Origin: CAZFHZ01 sp964519015
Lineage (GTDB): Bacteria > Blakebacterota > Blakebacteria > Blakebacterales > CAYUVJ01
Direction of reading: 5' to 3'
NCBI GenBank assembly: GCA_964519015.1
Contig: CAZFHZ010000034.1
Span: 1 to 31,061, forward strand
DNA: 31,061 bases
Made by a program: the position numbers and the translations under genes. Within the stretch, counting starts at the first letter, position 1; each line of letters begins with the position of its first letter. Under the pieces are notes generated by a model, which saw nothing but the letters and a program-made list of their open reading frames with translations, was not told the origin of the DNA and ran no database searches. Shown here piece by piece: positions 1 to 7,895 of this stretch.

Positions 1-168
1 CCCATGAACCTCCCCTACACCATGACCCCCGAGATGGTGGCCGAGGCGGCCCGGATGTTCCGGCCGAAGATCCTCTACCCCTACCACTACGGGAACACCG
101 ATCCCCAGAAGCTGGTCGAGCTGCTGGCGGGCTCCGGGATCGAGGTCCGCATCCGGGACCTGAAGTAG
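1..168 (+). CDS. MBL-fold metallo-hydrolase, C-terminal fragment (5' end outside window)
   Basis: An open frame enters from the left edge and ends at a TAG, giving 55 residues with no N-terminus. The piece contains MNLPYTMTPEMVAEAA followed by RPKILYPYHYGNTD. This looks like the end of an UlaG/YtnP-like metallo-beta-lactamase-fold hydrolase, where a late His (in the PYHYG segment) sits near the metal site. That assignment rests on recall of the family ending, because the HxHxDH motif is outside the window. The gene ends 24 bp before the symporter start and is on the same strand, so co-transcription is possible. Substrate unknown. Confidence 0.65.
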   Translation, partial: PMNLPYTMTPEMVAEAARMFRPKILYPYHYGNTDPQKLVELLAGSGIEVRIRDLK

Positions 169-192
169 CCGGCGCGGTCGAGGGAGGTCGGG

Positions 193-1587
193 GTGGCGGG
201 CTACGAGCGCGTCTTCCGATTCCTGGGGGCCCTGGTCTGGGGTCCCCACACCGTCCTGCTCATGCTGGGAGTCGGGCTCTACCTGACCCTGCGCCTACGC
301 TTCCTGCAGGTCCGGGCCATGCCGCTGGCCTTCCGGCTGGCCGGTGGCCAGGCGGACTACGGCGAGGGCGCCGGGGAGAAGAGCGGCGACATCACCCCCC
401 TGCAGGCACTGGCCACATCGCTGGCCGCCACCATCGGCAACGGCAACATCGCGGGGGTGTGTACGGCCATCGCCATGGGAGGGCCGGGGGCGGTCTTCTG
501 GATGTGGCTCTCGGCCTTCTTCGGCATGGCCACCAAGATCGTGGAGGCGGTGCTGGGGCAGCGTTTCCGCACCCTGGCCCCGGACGGCACGGTGGCCGGC
601 GGCCCGATGTACTACATCAGCCGGGGACTCGGGCTGCCCTGGCTGGCCGCCATCTTCGCCTTCTTCATGGGCGGGAAGGCCCTCTTCGCCACCACTACCA
701 TCCAGTCCAACTCGATCGCCCTGGCCCTGCAGACCCAGCTCGGCCTCCCCCTGTGGATCTCCGGCCTGGGACTGGCCGTGCTGGTGTGGCTGGTGATCAT
801 CGGGTGGATCCACTCGATCGCCCGGGTGACCATGTGGCTCAGTCCCGTTATGGTCCTGATCTACCTGGCCGGCTCGATCACCACCGTGTCCCTCTTCGCC
901 GCCCGCATCCCCGAGGCGCTGCGGTTGATCGTGGTGGGGGCCTTCAGCCCGGGTGCCGTCGGCGGCGGGGTGGCCGGCGCCACCCTGGCCACCGCCATGC
1001 GCTACGGCCTGGCCCGGGGAGCCTATTCCAACGAAGCGGGCACCGGCACGGCGGCCGTCTTCCACGCCGCGGCCCGCACCAGCGAGCCGGTCCGCCAGGG
1101 GCTGATCGCATCGCTCGACGTGTTCATCGACACCTTCGTGGTCTGCACTCTGACCGCCTTGACCGTACTGGTCACCGGCGCCTGGACCGAAGGGACCAGC
1201 ACCCAGATGACGGTGAACGCCTTCAACGCCGCCCTGCCCGGGGTGGGCGGACTGGTGGTGGCCGCCTCCTCCTTCCTCTTCGGTCTCTCCAGCCTGATCG
1301 CCAACCCCTACTACGGTGAGATCTCCTACGCCTACCTCTTCGGTTTCCGCATCCGGATCCCCTTCCGCTGGATCTTCTGCGGCCTGATCCTGCTGGGAGC
1401 GGTCCTTCGGGTCGAGGTGGCCTGGTCGATCGGGGACGTCTTCAACGGCATGATGGCCTTCACCAACCTGATCGGCGTGCTCGGACTCTCCGGGCTGGCG
1501 GTCGGGGCCATCAGAGCCTATATGACCTCCATGGATACGCGCGCTACGGCCGGGACTACGACCGGGGACGGGCCTCCCGATGCCTGA
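193..1587 (+). CDS. Sodium:alanine symporter family (AGCS) amino-acid carrier
   Basis: A 464-residue multi-spanning membrane protein. It starts at GTG, with an AGGGAGG ribosome-binding site 5 nt upstream. Residues 65-110 carry the AGCS signature region: GDITPLQALATSLAATIGNG followed by the GGPGAVFWMW block. Further conserved stretches are GGPMYYISRGLG near 136 and ARGAYSNEAGTGTA near 275. The family imports alanine, glycine or related small amino acids together with sodium across the inner membrane. The length is normal for the family. The stop codon overlaps the start of the following glycosyltransferase by 8 bp (ATGCCTGA), so the two are probably translated from one message, although their functions are not obviously related. 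The exact amino acid transported cannot be told from sequence. Confidence 0.93.
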   Translation: MAGYERVFRFLGALVWGPHTVLLMLGVGLYLTLRLRFLQVRAMPLAFRLAGGQADYGEGAGEKSGDITPLQALATSLAATIGNGNIAGVCTAIAMGGPGAVFWMWLSAFFGMATKIVEAVLGQRFRTLAPDGTVAGGPMYYISRGLGLPWLAAIFAFFMGGKALFATTTIQSNSIALALQTQLGLPLWISGLGLAVLVWLVIIGWIHSIARVTMWLSPVMVLIYLAGSITTVSLFAARIPEALRLIVVGAFSPGAVGGGVAGATLATAMRYGLARGAYSNEAGTGTAAVFHAAARTSEPVRQGLIASLDVFIDTFVVCTLTALTVLVTGAWTEGTSTQMTVNAFNAALPGVGGLVVAASSFLFGLSSLIANPYYGEISYAYLFGFRIRIPFRWIFCGLILLGAVLRVEVAWSIGDVFNGMMAFTNLIGVLGLSGLAVGAIRAYMTSMDTRATAGTTTGDGPPDA

Positions 1588-2716
1588 GGGCTTCCGGCTG
1601 CTCTCGGTCTCTTCCTCCCCCTCGCTGGGAGGATTGGAGCGCTTCCAGCTCGATGTGGCCCGGGCGATGGCGGCGCGGGGGCACAGCGTGGAGGTGGCCG
1701 CCGATCCGGGGAGCCCCTTCGAACAGCGGGCCGCCGAACTCGGTCTGACCCTCCACGAGGTCTCCTTCCGCCGCTGGCTCTCCCCCCTCTCGGTACTGCG
1801 CCTGGTCCGCCTCTTCCGGCGGGTGCGACCCGATGTGGTCCACTACCGTTACAGCCGTGACATCTGGACGGTCGCCCCGGCCGCCCGGGTGAGCGGGCTG
1901 ACCGGCCGGGTGGTGCACACGCTCGGGATGAACCCCGGGGGGCGCCTGCGCAACCCGGTGCACCGCTGGTTGCGCGCCACCCTGGGCGCCTTCGTGGTAC
2001 CCAGTCCGCGCACCGGAGAACGGGCGGCCGAGGTCTGGGGCATGCGGGACGATGAGGTAACCCTGATCCCGAACTGGGTGGACGAGGCCCCCTTCCTCGC
2101 GTCCGGTCTCCTGACGGAGGCACTCCGGCTGCGGGAAGAGTGGGGCGTGCCCCCCGGTGTCCCGCTGGTGGGCATGCTGGCCCGGCTGGAGCCGGCCAAG
2201 GGGGTGGAACGGTTCATCGAGGCGGCCTTGCAGGTCGTGGCGACGCACCCGGAACCGGTCCGTTTCGTGGTGGCCGGACCGATCATGCCGGGCCGGGAGA
2301 CGTGGCTGACCGGACTGAAGGAACAGATCGCGGAGGCCGGAGCTTCCGGGGCCTTCCTCTTCCCGGGCGGCCAGCAATCCGTCCCCCCCTTCTTCAAGGC
2401 GCTCGATCTGTTCGTACTTCCCTCCCGGGGGGAGACCTTCGGCCTGGTGCTGGTGGAAGCGATGCTGGCCGGCTGCCCGGTCCTCGCCTTCCGCGGACCC
2501 GGCCCCGACTTCATCCTCGCCGGGGGGGACTACGGGACCCTGCTGCCCGAGGGGAAGGAAGGGGTGCTCGCCGCAGGCCTGCTCGCCCTGCTGAGGGACC
2601 CGGCTGAGCGGAGCATCGTGGGGGACAGCGGCCGGCGCCACGCCCGAGCCCACTTCACCGAGGCGGCGGTCGCCCCGCGTTACGAGGCCCTCTTCGATCG
2701 GGTGCGTCGGAGGTAA
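1580..2716 (+). CDS. Glycosyltransferase family 4 (GT-B fold)
   Basis: A 378-residue protein with the two-Rossmann-domain GT-B layout. The N-terminal acceptor domain has the SPSLGGLERFQLDVARAMAA stretch seen in GT4 enzymes. The C-terminal nucleotide-sugar domain begins near residue 190 (GVPLVGMLARLEPAKGVERF). The E-x7-E donor-binding motif is present as ETFGLVLVE near 285, followed by AMLAGCPVLAF. Such enzymes add a sugar from an NDP-sugar to lipid, polysaccharide or small-molecule acceptors at the cytoplasmic face of the membrane. The acceptor here is unknown. There is no signal peptide. The start overlaps the end of the symporter gene, and a hairpin follows at the 3' end. Confidence 0.92.
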   Translation: MPEGFRLLSVSSSPSLGGLERFQLDVARAMAARGHSVEVAADPGSPFEQRAAELGLTLHEVSFRRWLSPLSVLRLVRLFRRVRPDVVHYRYSRDIWTVAPAARVSGLTGRVVHTLGMNPGGRLRNPVHRWLRATLGAFVVPSPRTGERAAEVWGMRDDEVTLIPNWVDEAPFLASGLLTEALRLREEWGVPPGVPLVGMLARLEPAKGVERFIEAALQVVATHPEPVRFVVAGPIMPGRETWLTGLKEQIAEAGASGAFLFPGGQQSVPPFFKALDLFVLPSRGETFGLVLVEAMLAGCPVLAFRGPGPDFILAGGDYGTLLPEGKEGVLAAGLLALLRDPAERSIVGDSGRRHARAHFTEAAVAPRYEALFDRVRRR

Positions 2717-2738
2717 GGGAGGGGGACGGGGTAGCGGG

Positions 2739-2757
2739 GCTGAGCGCCCTGCTCAGC
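2739..2757. terminator. Hairpin between convergent genes
   Basis: A perfect 7-bp inverted repeat (GCTGAGC / GCTCAGC) with a 5-nt loop lies 22 bp after the glycosyltransferase stop and covers the stop of the convergent CoA-binding gene. There is no clear T-run on either side, so this may be a weak or factor-assisted terminator serving both genes. Confidence 0.4.
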
Positions 2758-3232
2758 TCGGTCGCCGGCCGAAGGTCCGGCGGAAGAAACCGTGCAGGCG
2801 GTGGGGGAACCCGGTGCCCGGGAAGTGCATGAAGGGGCATTCGCCGGCCACCACTGAGATCCCATGCTCCCGGCAGAGTGCGAGTGCCTCGGTGCTGACC
2901 GCTCCCGGTCCCACCCCGCGGTGGAGCCAGACCCGGCGCACCCCGGCCTGGTGGCATTCCCGGACCACCTTGGCGCTCCGTTCGGCGGGCGTCATCACCA
3001 GCGCCCCCTCCACCGGAGGCTGGATGATCCCGACCGACGGCCAAGCATGCTCTCCTTCGATTAATTGCGTATTCGGGTTCACCGGCACCACGTCATAACC
3101 GCGGCGGCGCAGCTCCAGGAAGAGCCGGCGCGAGAAATCCCCCTCCCGGCGTGAGAGGCCGACCAGTGCGATCCGCCGGCAGGCCAGGAACGCCTCGATG
3201 GCCGACCGGCCGCTCGCCGACTGTTCCGACAT
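2753..3232 (-). CDS. CoA-binding domain protein (YccU-like)
   Basis: A 159-residue cytosolic protein made of a single Rossmann-like CoA-binding domain. Recognisable blocks are RRIALVGLSRREGDFSR (phosphate-binding loop), GYDVVPVNPN, AERSAKVVRECHQAG, VWLHRGVG and GISVVAGECPFMHF. The last block, with its Cys, is typical of the YccU/PF13380 group. The length fits the family. The biological role of these proteins is poorly defined; some bind CoA. The start ATG has a good purine-rich site (GGGAGGGG) a few bases upstream on the minus strand. The gene is transcribed convergently to the glycosyltransferase and divergently from padR. Confidence 0.88.
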   Translation of the reverse strand: MSEQSASGRSAIEAFLACRRIALVGLSRREGDFSRRLFLELRRRGYDVVPVNPNTQLIEGEHAWPSVGIIQPPVEGALVMTPAERSAKVVRECHQAGVRRVWLHRGVGPGAVSTEALALCREHGISVVAGECPFMHFPGTGFPHRLHGFFRRTFGRRPS

Positions 3233-3347
3233 ACACCCCTCCCTTCCGATCTGCTGAAGCGACCTGCGCCCCGAAGAAGATTATGCGCTCACCGCAGCCC
3301 GGACAAGCCCGGCTGATCTTCCCTGCAACCTTCCCGGAAACAGGACG

Positions 3348-3358
3348 TATACATTGTA
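3348..3358 (+). promoter_or_regulatory. Probable PadR operator overlapping a -10 element
   Basis: A TATACA hexamer (3348-3353) overlaps the perfect 9-bp palindrome TACATTGTA (3350-3358), 57 bp before the padR ATG. PadR-family repressors commonly bind short ATGTA/TACAT-type palindromes in the promoter of their own operon. The overlap with a -10-like hexamer therefore suggests autorepression of padR and the permease. No convincing -35 box is seen 16-18 bp upstream, so the promoter assignment is tentative. Confidence 0.4.
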
Positions 3359-3414
3359 AGCGTCGCCGGTCCCGGGGGCTCCGGGGCCGGTCCACCCGCA
3401 GCCGGGAAAGTGTC

Positions 3415-3747
3415 ATGGGCACCACCTCCCCCCTGGGCGATTTCGAGCAGCTCGTCCTGCTGGCCGTGCTGCGCCTGCGACAGCAGGCCTACGGCGTGGG
3501 CATCCGCCGTGAGATCGAACAGCGCACCGGCCGCCCGGTCTCGCGCGGCGCCGTCTACGTCACCCTCGACCGGCTCGAGGAGAAGGGGTACCTGAGTTCG
3601 GTCCGGGCCGACGAGCCCGCCCCCCGCAGCGGCCAGGCCCGCCGCTACTACCGGGTCGAACCGGAGGGGCTGACCGCACTCGAGGCCGCCCACTCCGCTC
3701 TGCGCAACATGTGGAGCGGCCTGGAAACCCTCCTCGGGGAGCTGTGA
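3415..3747 (+). CDS. PadR family transcriptional regulator
   Basis: 110 residues from the ATG at 3415. A longer upstream frame exists, but it reads through GC-rich intergenic DNA and the promoter region. The protein is one winged-helix domain: GDFEQLVLLAVLRLRQQAYG (helix 1), then GRPVSRGAVYVTLDRLEEKGYL (recognition helix and the start of the wing), then RRYYRVEPEGLTAL (wing). PadR proteins of this short subfamily are dimeric repressors. The stop codon is followed 2 nt later by the permease ATG, so the pair forms a translationally linked operon. This pairing of a PadR regulator with an ADOP-type permease is frequent in Acidobacteriota and Gemmatimonadota. A palindrome likely to be its operator lies upstream. 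Confidence 0.92.
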   Translation: MGTTSPLGDFEQLVLLAVLRLRQQAYGVGIRREIEQRTGRPVSRGAVYVTLDRLEEKGYLSSVRADEPAPRSGQARRYYRVEPEGLTALEAAHSALRNMWSGLETLLGEL

Positions 3748-3749
3748 CC

Positions 3750-6473
3750 ATGTCCCGCCCGGATCGGACGGTACCCCGCCTCCCCCTCGCCCTGCTCCGC
3801 CGGCTGATCCCGAACGGGGAGCGGGAGACCCTGCTCGACGAGCTCGTTGCCGAATACCGCGAAGACGTCCGGCCCGCCTTCGGCCCGCTCCGGGCCCGCT
3901 GCTGGTTCTGGTGGGAATCGGGCTCACTGGCCGTCACCTTCTTCTGGCAATTCCTGCGCCGAGGGCGAGCCCGCGACCTGAGCGTGATCCTGGACGCCCG
4001 TCGCTACCGGCGCCGCTCGCGGGTCTGGGGGGCCACCCGGGAACGGAGCGGACGGCTGGAGTCGGTCGGTCAGGACATCCGGCACGGCGCCCGCTCCCTG
4101 CTGCGCCGCCCCGCCTTCACAGTCGCCGCCCTGCTCACCATCGCGGTCGGCATCGGGGCCAACACCTCGATCTTCACCCTGCTGCACGCCACCATCCTGC
4201 GCCCCCTCCCCTTCCCCGAGGCCGGACGCCTGGTCGTCCTGTGTCAGACGATGGAACGGTACGGTTTGTCCCGGATGAGCGTCTCCTTTCCCGACCTGCG
4301 GGACTGGCAGAAGGAGAACCACTCCTTCCAGAGCATCTCCCCCTACCGGAGCGATACGGCGAGCCTGCTGGGCACCGGGGAGCCGGAACGGCTGGAAGCC
4401 GCCTGGGTCGGGCACGATCTCTTCGAGACCCTGGGGGTTCGGCCCGCGCTGGGCCGGGAGTTCGTGGCCGAGGAGGAGTCCCCCGACGCGCCTGGGGTGG
4501 TCGTCCTGAGCCATGGCCTGTGGCAGCGCCGCTTCGGGGGACAGACGCAGGTGCTGGGCACGACCATCGACCTGGACGGCCACTCCTACCAGGTGGTCGG
4601 AGTCGCCCCGCCGGGCTTCCGCTTCCCCGACCGGAGCGAACTCTTCCTCCCGCTGCGCATCACGCCCGAACAGGACGACCGGGACGCTCACATGCTGTGG
4701 GCGATCGCCCGGCTCAATCCGGGGATCGACCGCGCGAGTGCCCAGGCCGACCTCGAGAACATCTGTCAGCGGCTGGCCACCCTCTACCCCGAGACGGAAG
4801 AGGGGCTACACGCTGGGGTGAGTTCCCTCGGCTCCGTGTTCTTCGGCGAGCTGCGGATCGGCCTCCTGGTCTTCTACATCGTGGTGTGTCTCGTCCTGCT
4901 TCTGGCCTGCGCCAACACGGCCAACCTGATGCTGGCCCTGTTCACGACCCGCCGTTCGGAACTGGCCATCCGGGCCTCCCTCGGCTCCGGGCGCGGGCGG
5001 CTGGTCCGCCAGCTCCTGACCGAGAGCCTGCTGCTGGCCGCGGTGGGCGGTGCGGTCGGACTCGGCCTGGGCCTGCTCGGCCGCGACCTGGTGCTGGGCC
5101 AGGTGCCGATCCAGATCCCCTTCTACCTGCGCTTCGACACCGACCTCTCGGTGCTGCTCTCTTCGGCGGTCATCATCCTGCTGACCGGGATCATCTTCGG
5201 CACCCTGCCCGCCTTGGGCTCGGCCAGCCCGAACTTGGCCGCCGAGTTGAGCCAGGGGAATACGAGGAGCACGAGCGGGCGGCGCCAGAGCCGGCTGCGG
5301 CGGTCCCTGGTCGTCTTCGAGGTGACCCTGACCGTGATCGTGCTCACCGCTGCCGGACTGATGCTGAGCGAGTACAACCGGTTCTCGCGCGTCGGGCCCG
5401 GGTTCGAATCCGAGAACGTGCTCCAGATGCACATCACCCTCCCCCCCAGCCGGTATCCCGACACCGCAGCCCAGGTCGCCTACTTCGAGGCCGCCCGGGA
5501 TCGATTACGGGCCCTCCCCGGGGTGGTGGAGGCCACCGCCATCACCCCGCTGCCGTTGGGGAGTATGCGTTGGGGCCGGTATTTCTCGATCCAGGGTGCG
5601 GAGGTCGATCCGGATGCTCCGCCGATCCACACCTACTTCTGGGTCACCCAGAGCGGCTACTTCCGGACCATCGGCCTGCCCCTGCTCCAGGGGCGCGACT
5701 TCACCGATGGAGACGGCCGTGAAGGGGCTCCCCCGGTGGTCATCATCAACCGGGCTTTCGCCGAACGGTACTGGCCGGACGAAGAGGAGGTCGGGAAGTG
5801 GATCAAATGGGGCCAGCCCGATTCGGACCGGCCGTGGATGGAGGTCGTCGGGGTGGTCGCCGACATCAACGAGTTTGAACCCGGTCAGGAAAATCCGCTC
5901 GGCTGTTACGTCCCCTTCGGGAACCAGGAGATCGACTCTATGTACCTGGAGGTCAAGACGACCGGCGACCCGGCAGACCACCTCGAGACGGTCAAGGCAG
6001 CGGTCTGGTCGATCGATCCCGACCTGCCTATATACGATGTGCAGACGGTGCCGGAGTTCCTGCACAGCCTCTACTGGCAGCTCGACCTGGGCACCTGGGC
6101 GTTGGTGGTCTTCTCCGCGGTCGCCTTGCTGCTGGCCGCGGTCGGCATCTACGGGGTGATCTCCTACACCGTCTCCCAGCGTACCCGCGAGGTCGGCATC
6201 CGGATCGCCCTGGGCGCCCGGGCCTCGGACATCGTGGGCATGATCGTGGGGCAGGTCGGCCGGCTGACCGGGCTGGGGTTGCTGATCGGCCTGCTCGTCA
6301 GTTCCGGAGTCGTCTACCTGATCGGGAGCCTGATCTTCCGACAGGGGGGGCGGTACTTCCCGGTCCTGGTACCGGTGGCCCTCCTGATGGGGCTGGTGGC
6401 CGGCCTGGCCGGCTGGCTCCCCGCCCGCCGGGCCGCCCGGACCGACGTGATGGAGGCGGTACGGCAGGAGTAG
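3750..6473 (+). CDS. ADOP-family duplicated ABC permease (MacB/FtsX type)
   Basis: 907 residues from the ATG at 3750, directly after padR. An upstream in-frame ATG at 3711 lies inside padR and is less likely. Residues 1-85 form the amphipathic prefix domain (LPLALLRRLIPNGERETLLD) seen in PadR-linked permeases. Next come a membrane helix (FTVAALLTIAVGIGANTSIF), a MacB-type periplasmic domain, an FtsX block near 375-450, a second membrane helix near 525 (RRSLVVFEVTLTVIVLTAAG), a second periplasmic domain, and a final FtsX block from about 785 ending in LPARRAARTDVMEAVRQE. This is the duplicated permease layout in one chain. No ATPase gene is adjacent. The family is thought to act in export or in envelope mechanotransmission, but its substrate is unknown. 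Confidence 0.93.
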   Translation: MSRPDRTVPRLPLALLRRLIPNGERETLLDELVAEYREDVRPAFGPLRARCWFWWESGSLAVTFFWQFLRRGRARDLSVILDARRYRRRSRVWGATRERSGRLESVGQDIRHGARSLLRRPAFTVAALLTIAVGIGANTSIFTLLHATILRPLPFPEAGRLVVLCQTMERYGLSRMSVSFPDLRDWQKENHSFQSISPYRSDTASLLGTGEPERLEAAWVGHDLFETLGVRPALGREFVAEEESPDAPGVVVLSHGLWQRRFGGQTQVLGTTIDLDGHSYQVVGVAPPGFRFPDRSELFLPLRITPEQDDRDAHMLWAIARLNPGIDRASAQADLENICQRLATLYPETEEGLHAGVSSLGSVFFGELRIGLLVFYIVVCLVLLLACANTANLMLALFTTRRSELAIRASLGSGRGRLVRQLLTESLLLAAVGGAVGLGLGLLGRDLVLGQVPIQIPFYLRFDTDLSVLLSSAVIILLTGIIFGTLPALGSASPNLAAELSQGNTRSTSGRRQSRLRRSLVVFEVTLTVIVLTAAGLMLSEYNRFSRVGPGFESENVLQMHITLPPSRYPDTAAQVAYFEAARDRLRALPGVVEATAITPLPLGSMRWGRYFSIQGAEVDPDAPPIHTYFWVTQSGYFRTIGLPLLQGRDFTDGDGREGAPPVVIINRAFAERYWPDEEEVGKWIKWGQPDSDRPWMEVVGVVADINEFEPGQENPLGCYVPFGNQEIDSMYLEVKTTGDPADHLETVKAAVWSIDPDLPIYDVQTVPEFLHSLYWQLDLGTWALVVFSAVALLLAAVGIYGVISYTVSQRTREVGIRIALGARASDIVGMIVGQVGRLTGLGLLIGLLVSSGVVYLIGSLIFRQGGRYFPVLVPVALLMGLVAGLAGWLPARRAARTDVMEAVRQE

Positions 6474-6553
6474 GTCTTCCGGGCAGTCACCGGGCCCTGT
6501 CTGTCCGCTGAGTCGGACGGTGGATCATCCCCGGCAATGGAGCGACCGCGATC

Positions 6554-6590
6554 GAGGCTCCGGACCGTGTCGGTCCGGAGCTTCTTCATC
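6554..6590 (+). terminator. Intrinsic terminator after the permease gene
   Basis: A perfect 10-bp inverted repeat (GCTCCGGACC at 6557-6566, GGTCCGGAGC at 6572-6581) has a 5-nt loop and can be extended by about 3 further pairs. A T-rich tail, TTCTTCATCTT, follows. It lies 81 bp after the permease stop and upstream of the tRNA gene. It would insulate tRNA transcription from the padR operon. Confidence 0.75.
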
Positions 6591-6614
6591 TTCTGGAGCC
6601 GGGCGGAGTCTCGC

Positions 6615-6620
6615 TATACT
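6615..6620 (+). promoter_or_regulatory. Putative -10 box for the tRNA-Leu gene
   Basis: TATACT lies 34 bp upstream of the mature tRNA 5' end, just after the terminator. It differs from the TATAAT consensus at one position. The expected -35 region holds only a weak match (TTCTGG with an 18-bp spacer). Confidence 0.4.
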
Positions 6621-6654
6621 CTGTGGGCCACAGGAAGGACTCACACCATTTCAT

Positions 6655-6741
6655 GCCGGGGTGGCGGAACGGTAGACGCCGGGGACTTAAAATCCCCCGC
6701 CCCTCAAGGGCGTGCGGGTTCGATTCCCGCCCCCGGCACCA
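6655..6741 (+). tRNA. tRNA-Leu (anticodon TAA)
   Basis: An 87-nt type II tRNA including an encoded CCA. The acceptor arm pairs GCCGGGG with CCCCGGC. The anticodon stem GGGGA/TCCCC encloses loop CTTAAAA, so the anticodon is TAA, reading UUA (and UUG by wobble). The long variable arm GCCCC-TCAA-GGGC is diagnostic of Leu/Ser/Tyr-type tRNAs. The T-arm GCGGG-TTCGATT-CCCGC is canonical. The 3' half of this gene is repeated 991 bp downstream, as expected when an integrative element uses a tRNA 3' end as its attachment site. Confidence 0.96.
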
Positions 6742-6942
6742 GGATACTCAATGACTCACAGAGATCCGGACAGAACTCTATCTGAACTTGGAGGACTGTT
6801 TTGGCGTATTTCGGCTGGAGAAGGAGCGGTCCGGGCGACTCCACCCGTGCCAGTCAGCAGGGATCCGGTAGTACGCAATTCGATCCCGTCGATTGGAAAG
6901 GGAGCAGGCTTGAAGGGATCGAGGAGTGTTCCTGGAAGCAAC

Positions 6943-7677
6943 ATGCCGGGTGTGGAACCGCTGGCATTGAGCAAAAAGACCATCGCAGCGATAGTTGTGA
7001 TCGCGGCGGTGCTATGGAGTATTGCTTTCTTCCTCTGGGGACAGGGAGAAGTCGATAAATGGTTTTTAGTCAGCCACAACGGGCTACGTACGAATGAACT
7101 GGTAGTCGGTGCAGCGCAGTTGGCTACCGAGTACGGGATGGCGATCATTGTACTGGTCTACCTGCTCTGTTTCTGGTTTGCGTTCAGGCATGAAGAGCAA
7201 CGTGATGCTTATCGGATCTACCCGTTGGTTCTCTTGACGTTCGCTCTTGCGGGAATTGGAGGGGACGTATTAAAGGAGATTCTCAACCGACCGCGACCGT
7301 TTGTTGAGTATGATGGCGTAATCCATGCTCTGTCGAATGCTACCACGCCCGCTTTCCCTTCGGGACATGCGACAAAAAGCGTGGCCTTGATTCTTCCCTT
7401 CCTGCTACTGATCGCGGAGAAAGACGTCTGGCACAGATGGGTGAATGCCCTGCTGGTGTTCCTTGCAATCAGCGTCTGTTACTCCAGAGTAGTGCTAGGT
7501 GCGCACTATGTGAGTGATGTGCTGGCAGGGATTGGCATGGCGTTGATATCTCTTCCGCCTGCGATACTTATGAGCAACAAGATACTGAGCCGTATGAGTG
7601 TGGAGAGTCTGAATCGTAAAATAAAGGTCTGGGTCGCGGTCTTGCTTGGACTAATGATCTTCCTGATAGTGAATTAA
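6943..7677 (+). CDS. PAP2 superfamily membrane phosphatase
   Basis: 244 residues from the ATG at 6943. The frame is open back into the tRNA, and that extension is not credible protein. An alternative TTG at 6910, 9 residues upstream after M1 is excluded, has a GGGAG site at better spacing. All three phosphatidic-acid-phosphatase type 2 motifs are present: KEILNRPRPF (K-x6-RP), FPSGH, and SRVVLGAHYVSD (SR-x5-H-x3-D). About six hydrophobic segments surround them. Such enzymes dephosphorylate lipid phosphates, for example undecaprenyl pyrophosphate or phosphatidate, at the outer face of the inner membrane. The gene is AT-richer than its neighbours and lies between tRNA-Leu and a copied tRNA 3' end, so it was probably acquired. 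A role in recycling lipid carrier is possible but not shown. Confidence 0.88.
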   Translation: MPGVEPLALSKKTIAAIVVIAAVLWSIAFFLWGQGEVDKWFLVSHNGLRTNELVVGAAQLATEYGMAIIVLVYLLCFWFAFRHEEQRDAYRIYPLVLLTFALAGIGGDVLKEILNRPRPFVEYDGVIHALSNATTPAFPSGHATKSVALILPFLLLIAEKDVWHRWVNALLVFLAISVCYSRVVLGAHYVSDVLAGIGMALISLPPAILMSNKILSRMSVESLNRKIKVWVAVLLGLMIFLIVN

Positions 7678-7698
7678 GGGATCGACCGGGCCCAGATC

Positions 7699-7732
7699 GG
7701 GCGTGCGGATTCGAATCCCGCCCCCGGCACCA
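7699..7732 (+). repeat. Copy of tRNA-Leu 3' end (candidate att site)
   Basis: These 34 nt match 6708-6741 of tRNA-Leu with two mismatches (A at 7709 for G, A at 7715 for T), including the CCA. The first mismatch destroys the conserved G53-C61 pair of the T-arm. Just upstream, GCCC-AGAT-CGGGC can fold like a leucine-tRNA variable arm, so similarity in shape may extend further left. No 5' half of a tRNA precedes it. It is best read as the distal attachment repeat of an integrated element or as a decayed tRNA. Confidence 0.75.
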
Positions 7733-7895
7733 ATATTCCCAGCCGGTGATCCAAGGCTCTTCACCATCAAAGATGGATAAACTGCTACCCTGGATGATAC
7801 GTTCGGTTATGGAGAAGTCCGGTCCGCGCTCCGGATCGGTCGGGCCGGATACGACGGCATTCGCCCACAGCCCTTTCCGCTTGCCAGGGTCACCG

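Larger units (their letters stand above)
6742..7732. mobile_element. Candidate tRNA-Leu-targeted mini-island carrying a PAP2 gene
   Basis: The segment from the end of tRNA-Leu to the end of a 34-nt imperfect copy of the tRNA 3' end is 991 bp long and holds a single gene. Hand counts of four 60-base lines inside it (7201-7320 and 7561-7680) give 115/240 G+C, about 48%. Sample lines in the flanks give 67-78%. The base composition and the flanking direct repeats fit an inserted element. There is no integrase, transposase or recombination-directionality gene, so it would have to be a remnant or a trans-mobilised element. The alternative is an ancient tandem tRNA duplication whose second copy decayed. 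Confidence 0.5.

Noticed and set aside
6712..6942. N-terminal extension of the PAP2 gene starting inside tRNA-Leu.
   Set aside because: Its first codons are the tRNA T-arm and acceptor, it has no family similarity, and better starts exist at 6910 (TTG) and 6943 (ATG).
7766..7780. Small hairpin CCATC-AAA-GATGG after the insert, considered as a terminator for PAP2.
   Set aside because: The stem is only five pairs and there is no T-run after it.
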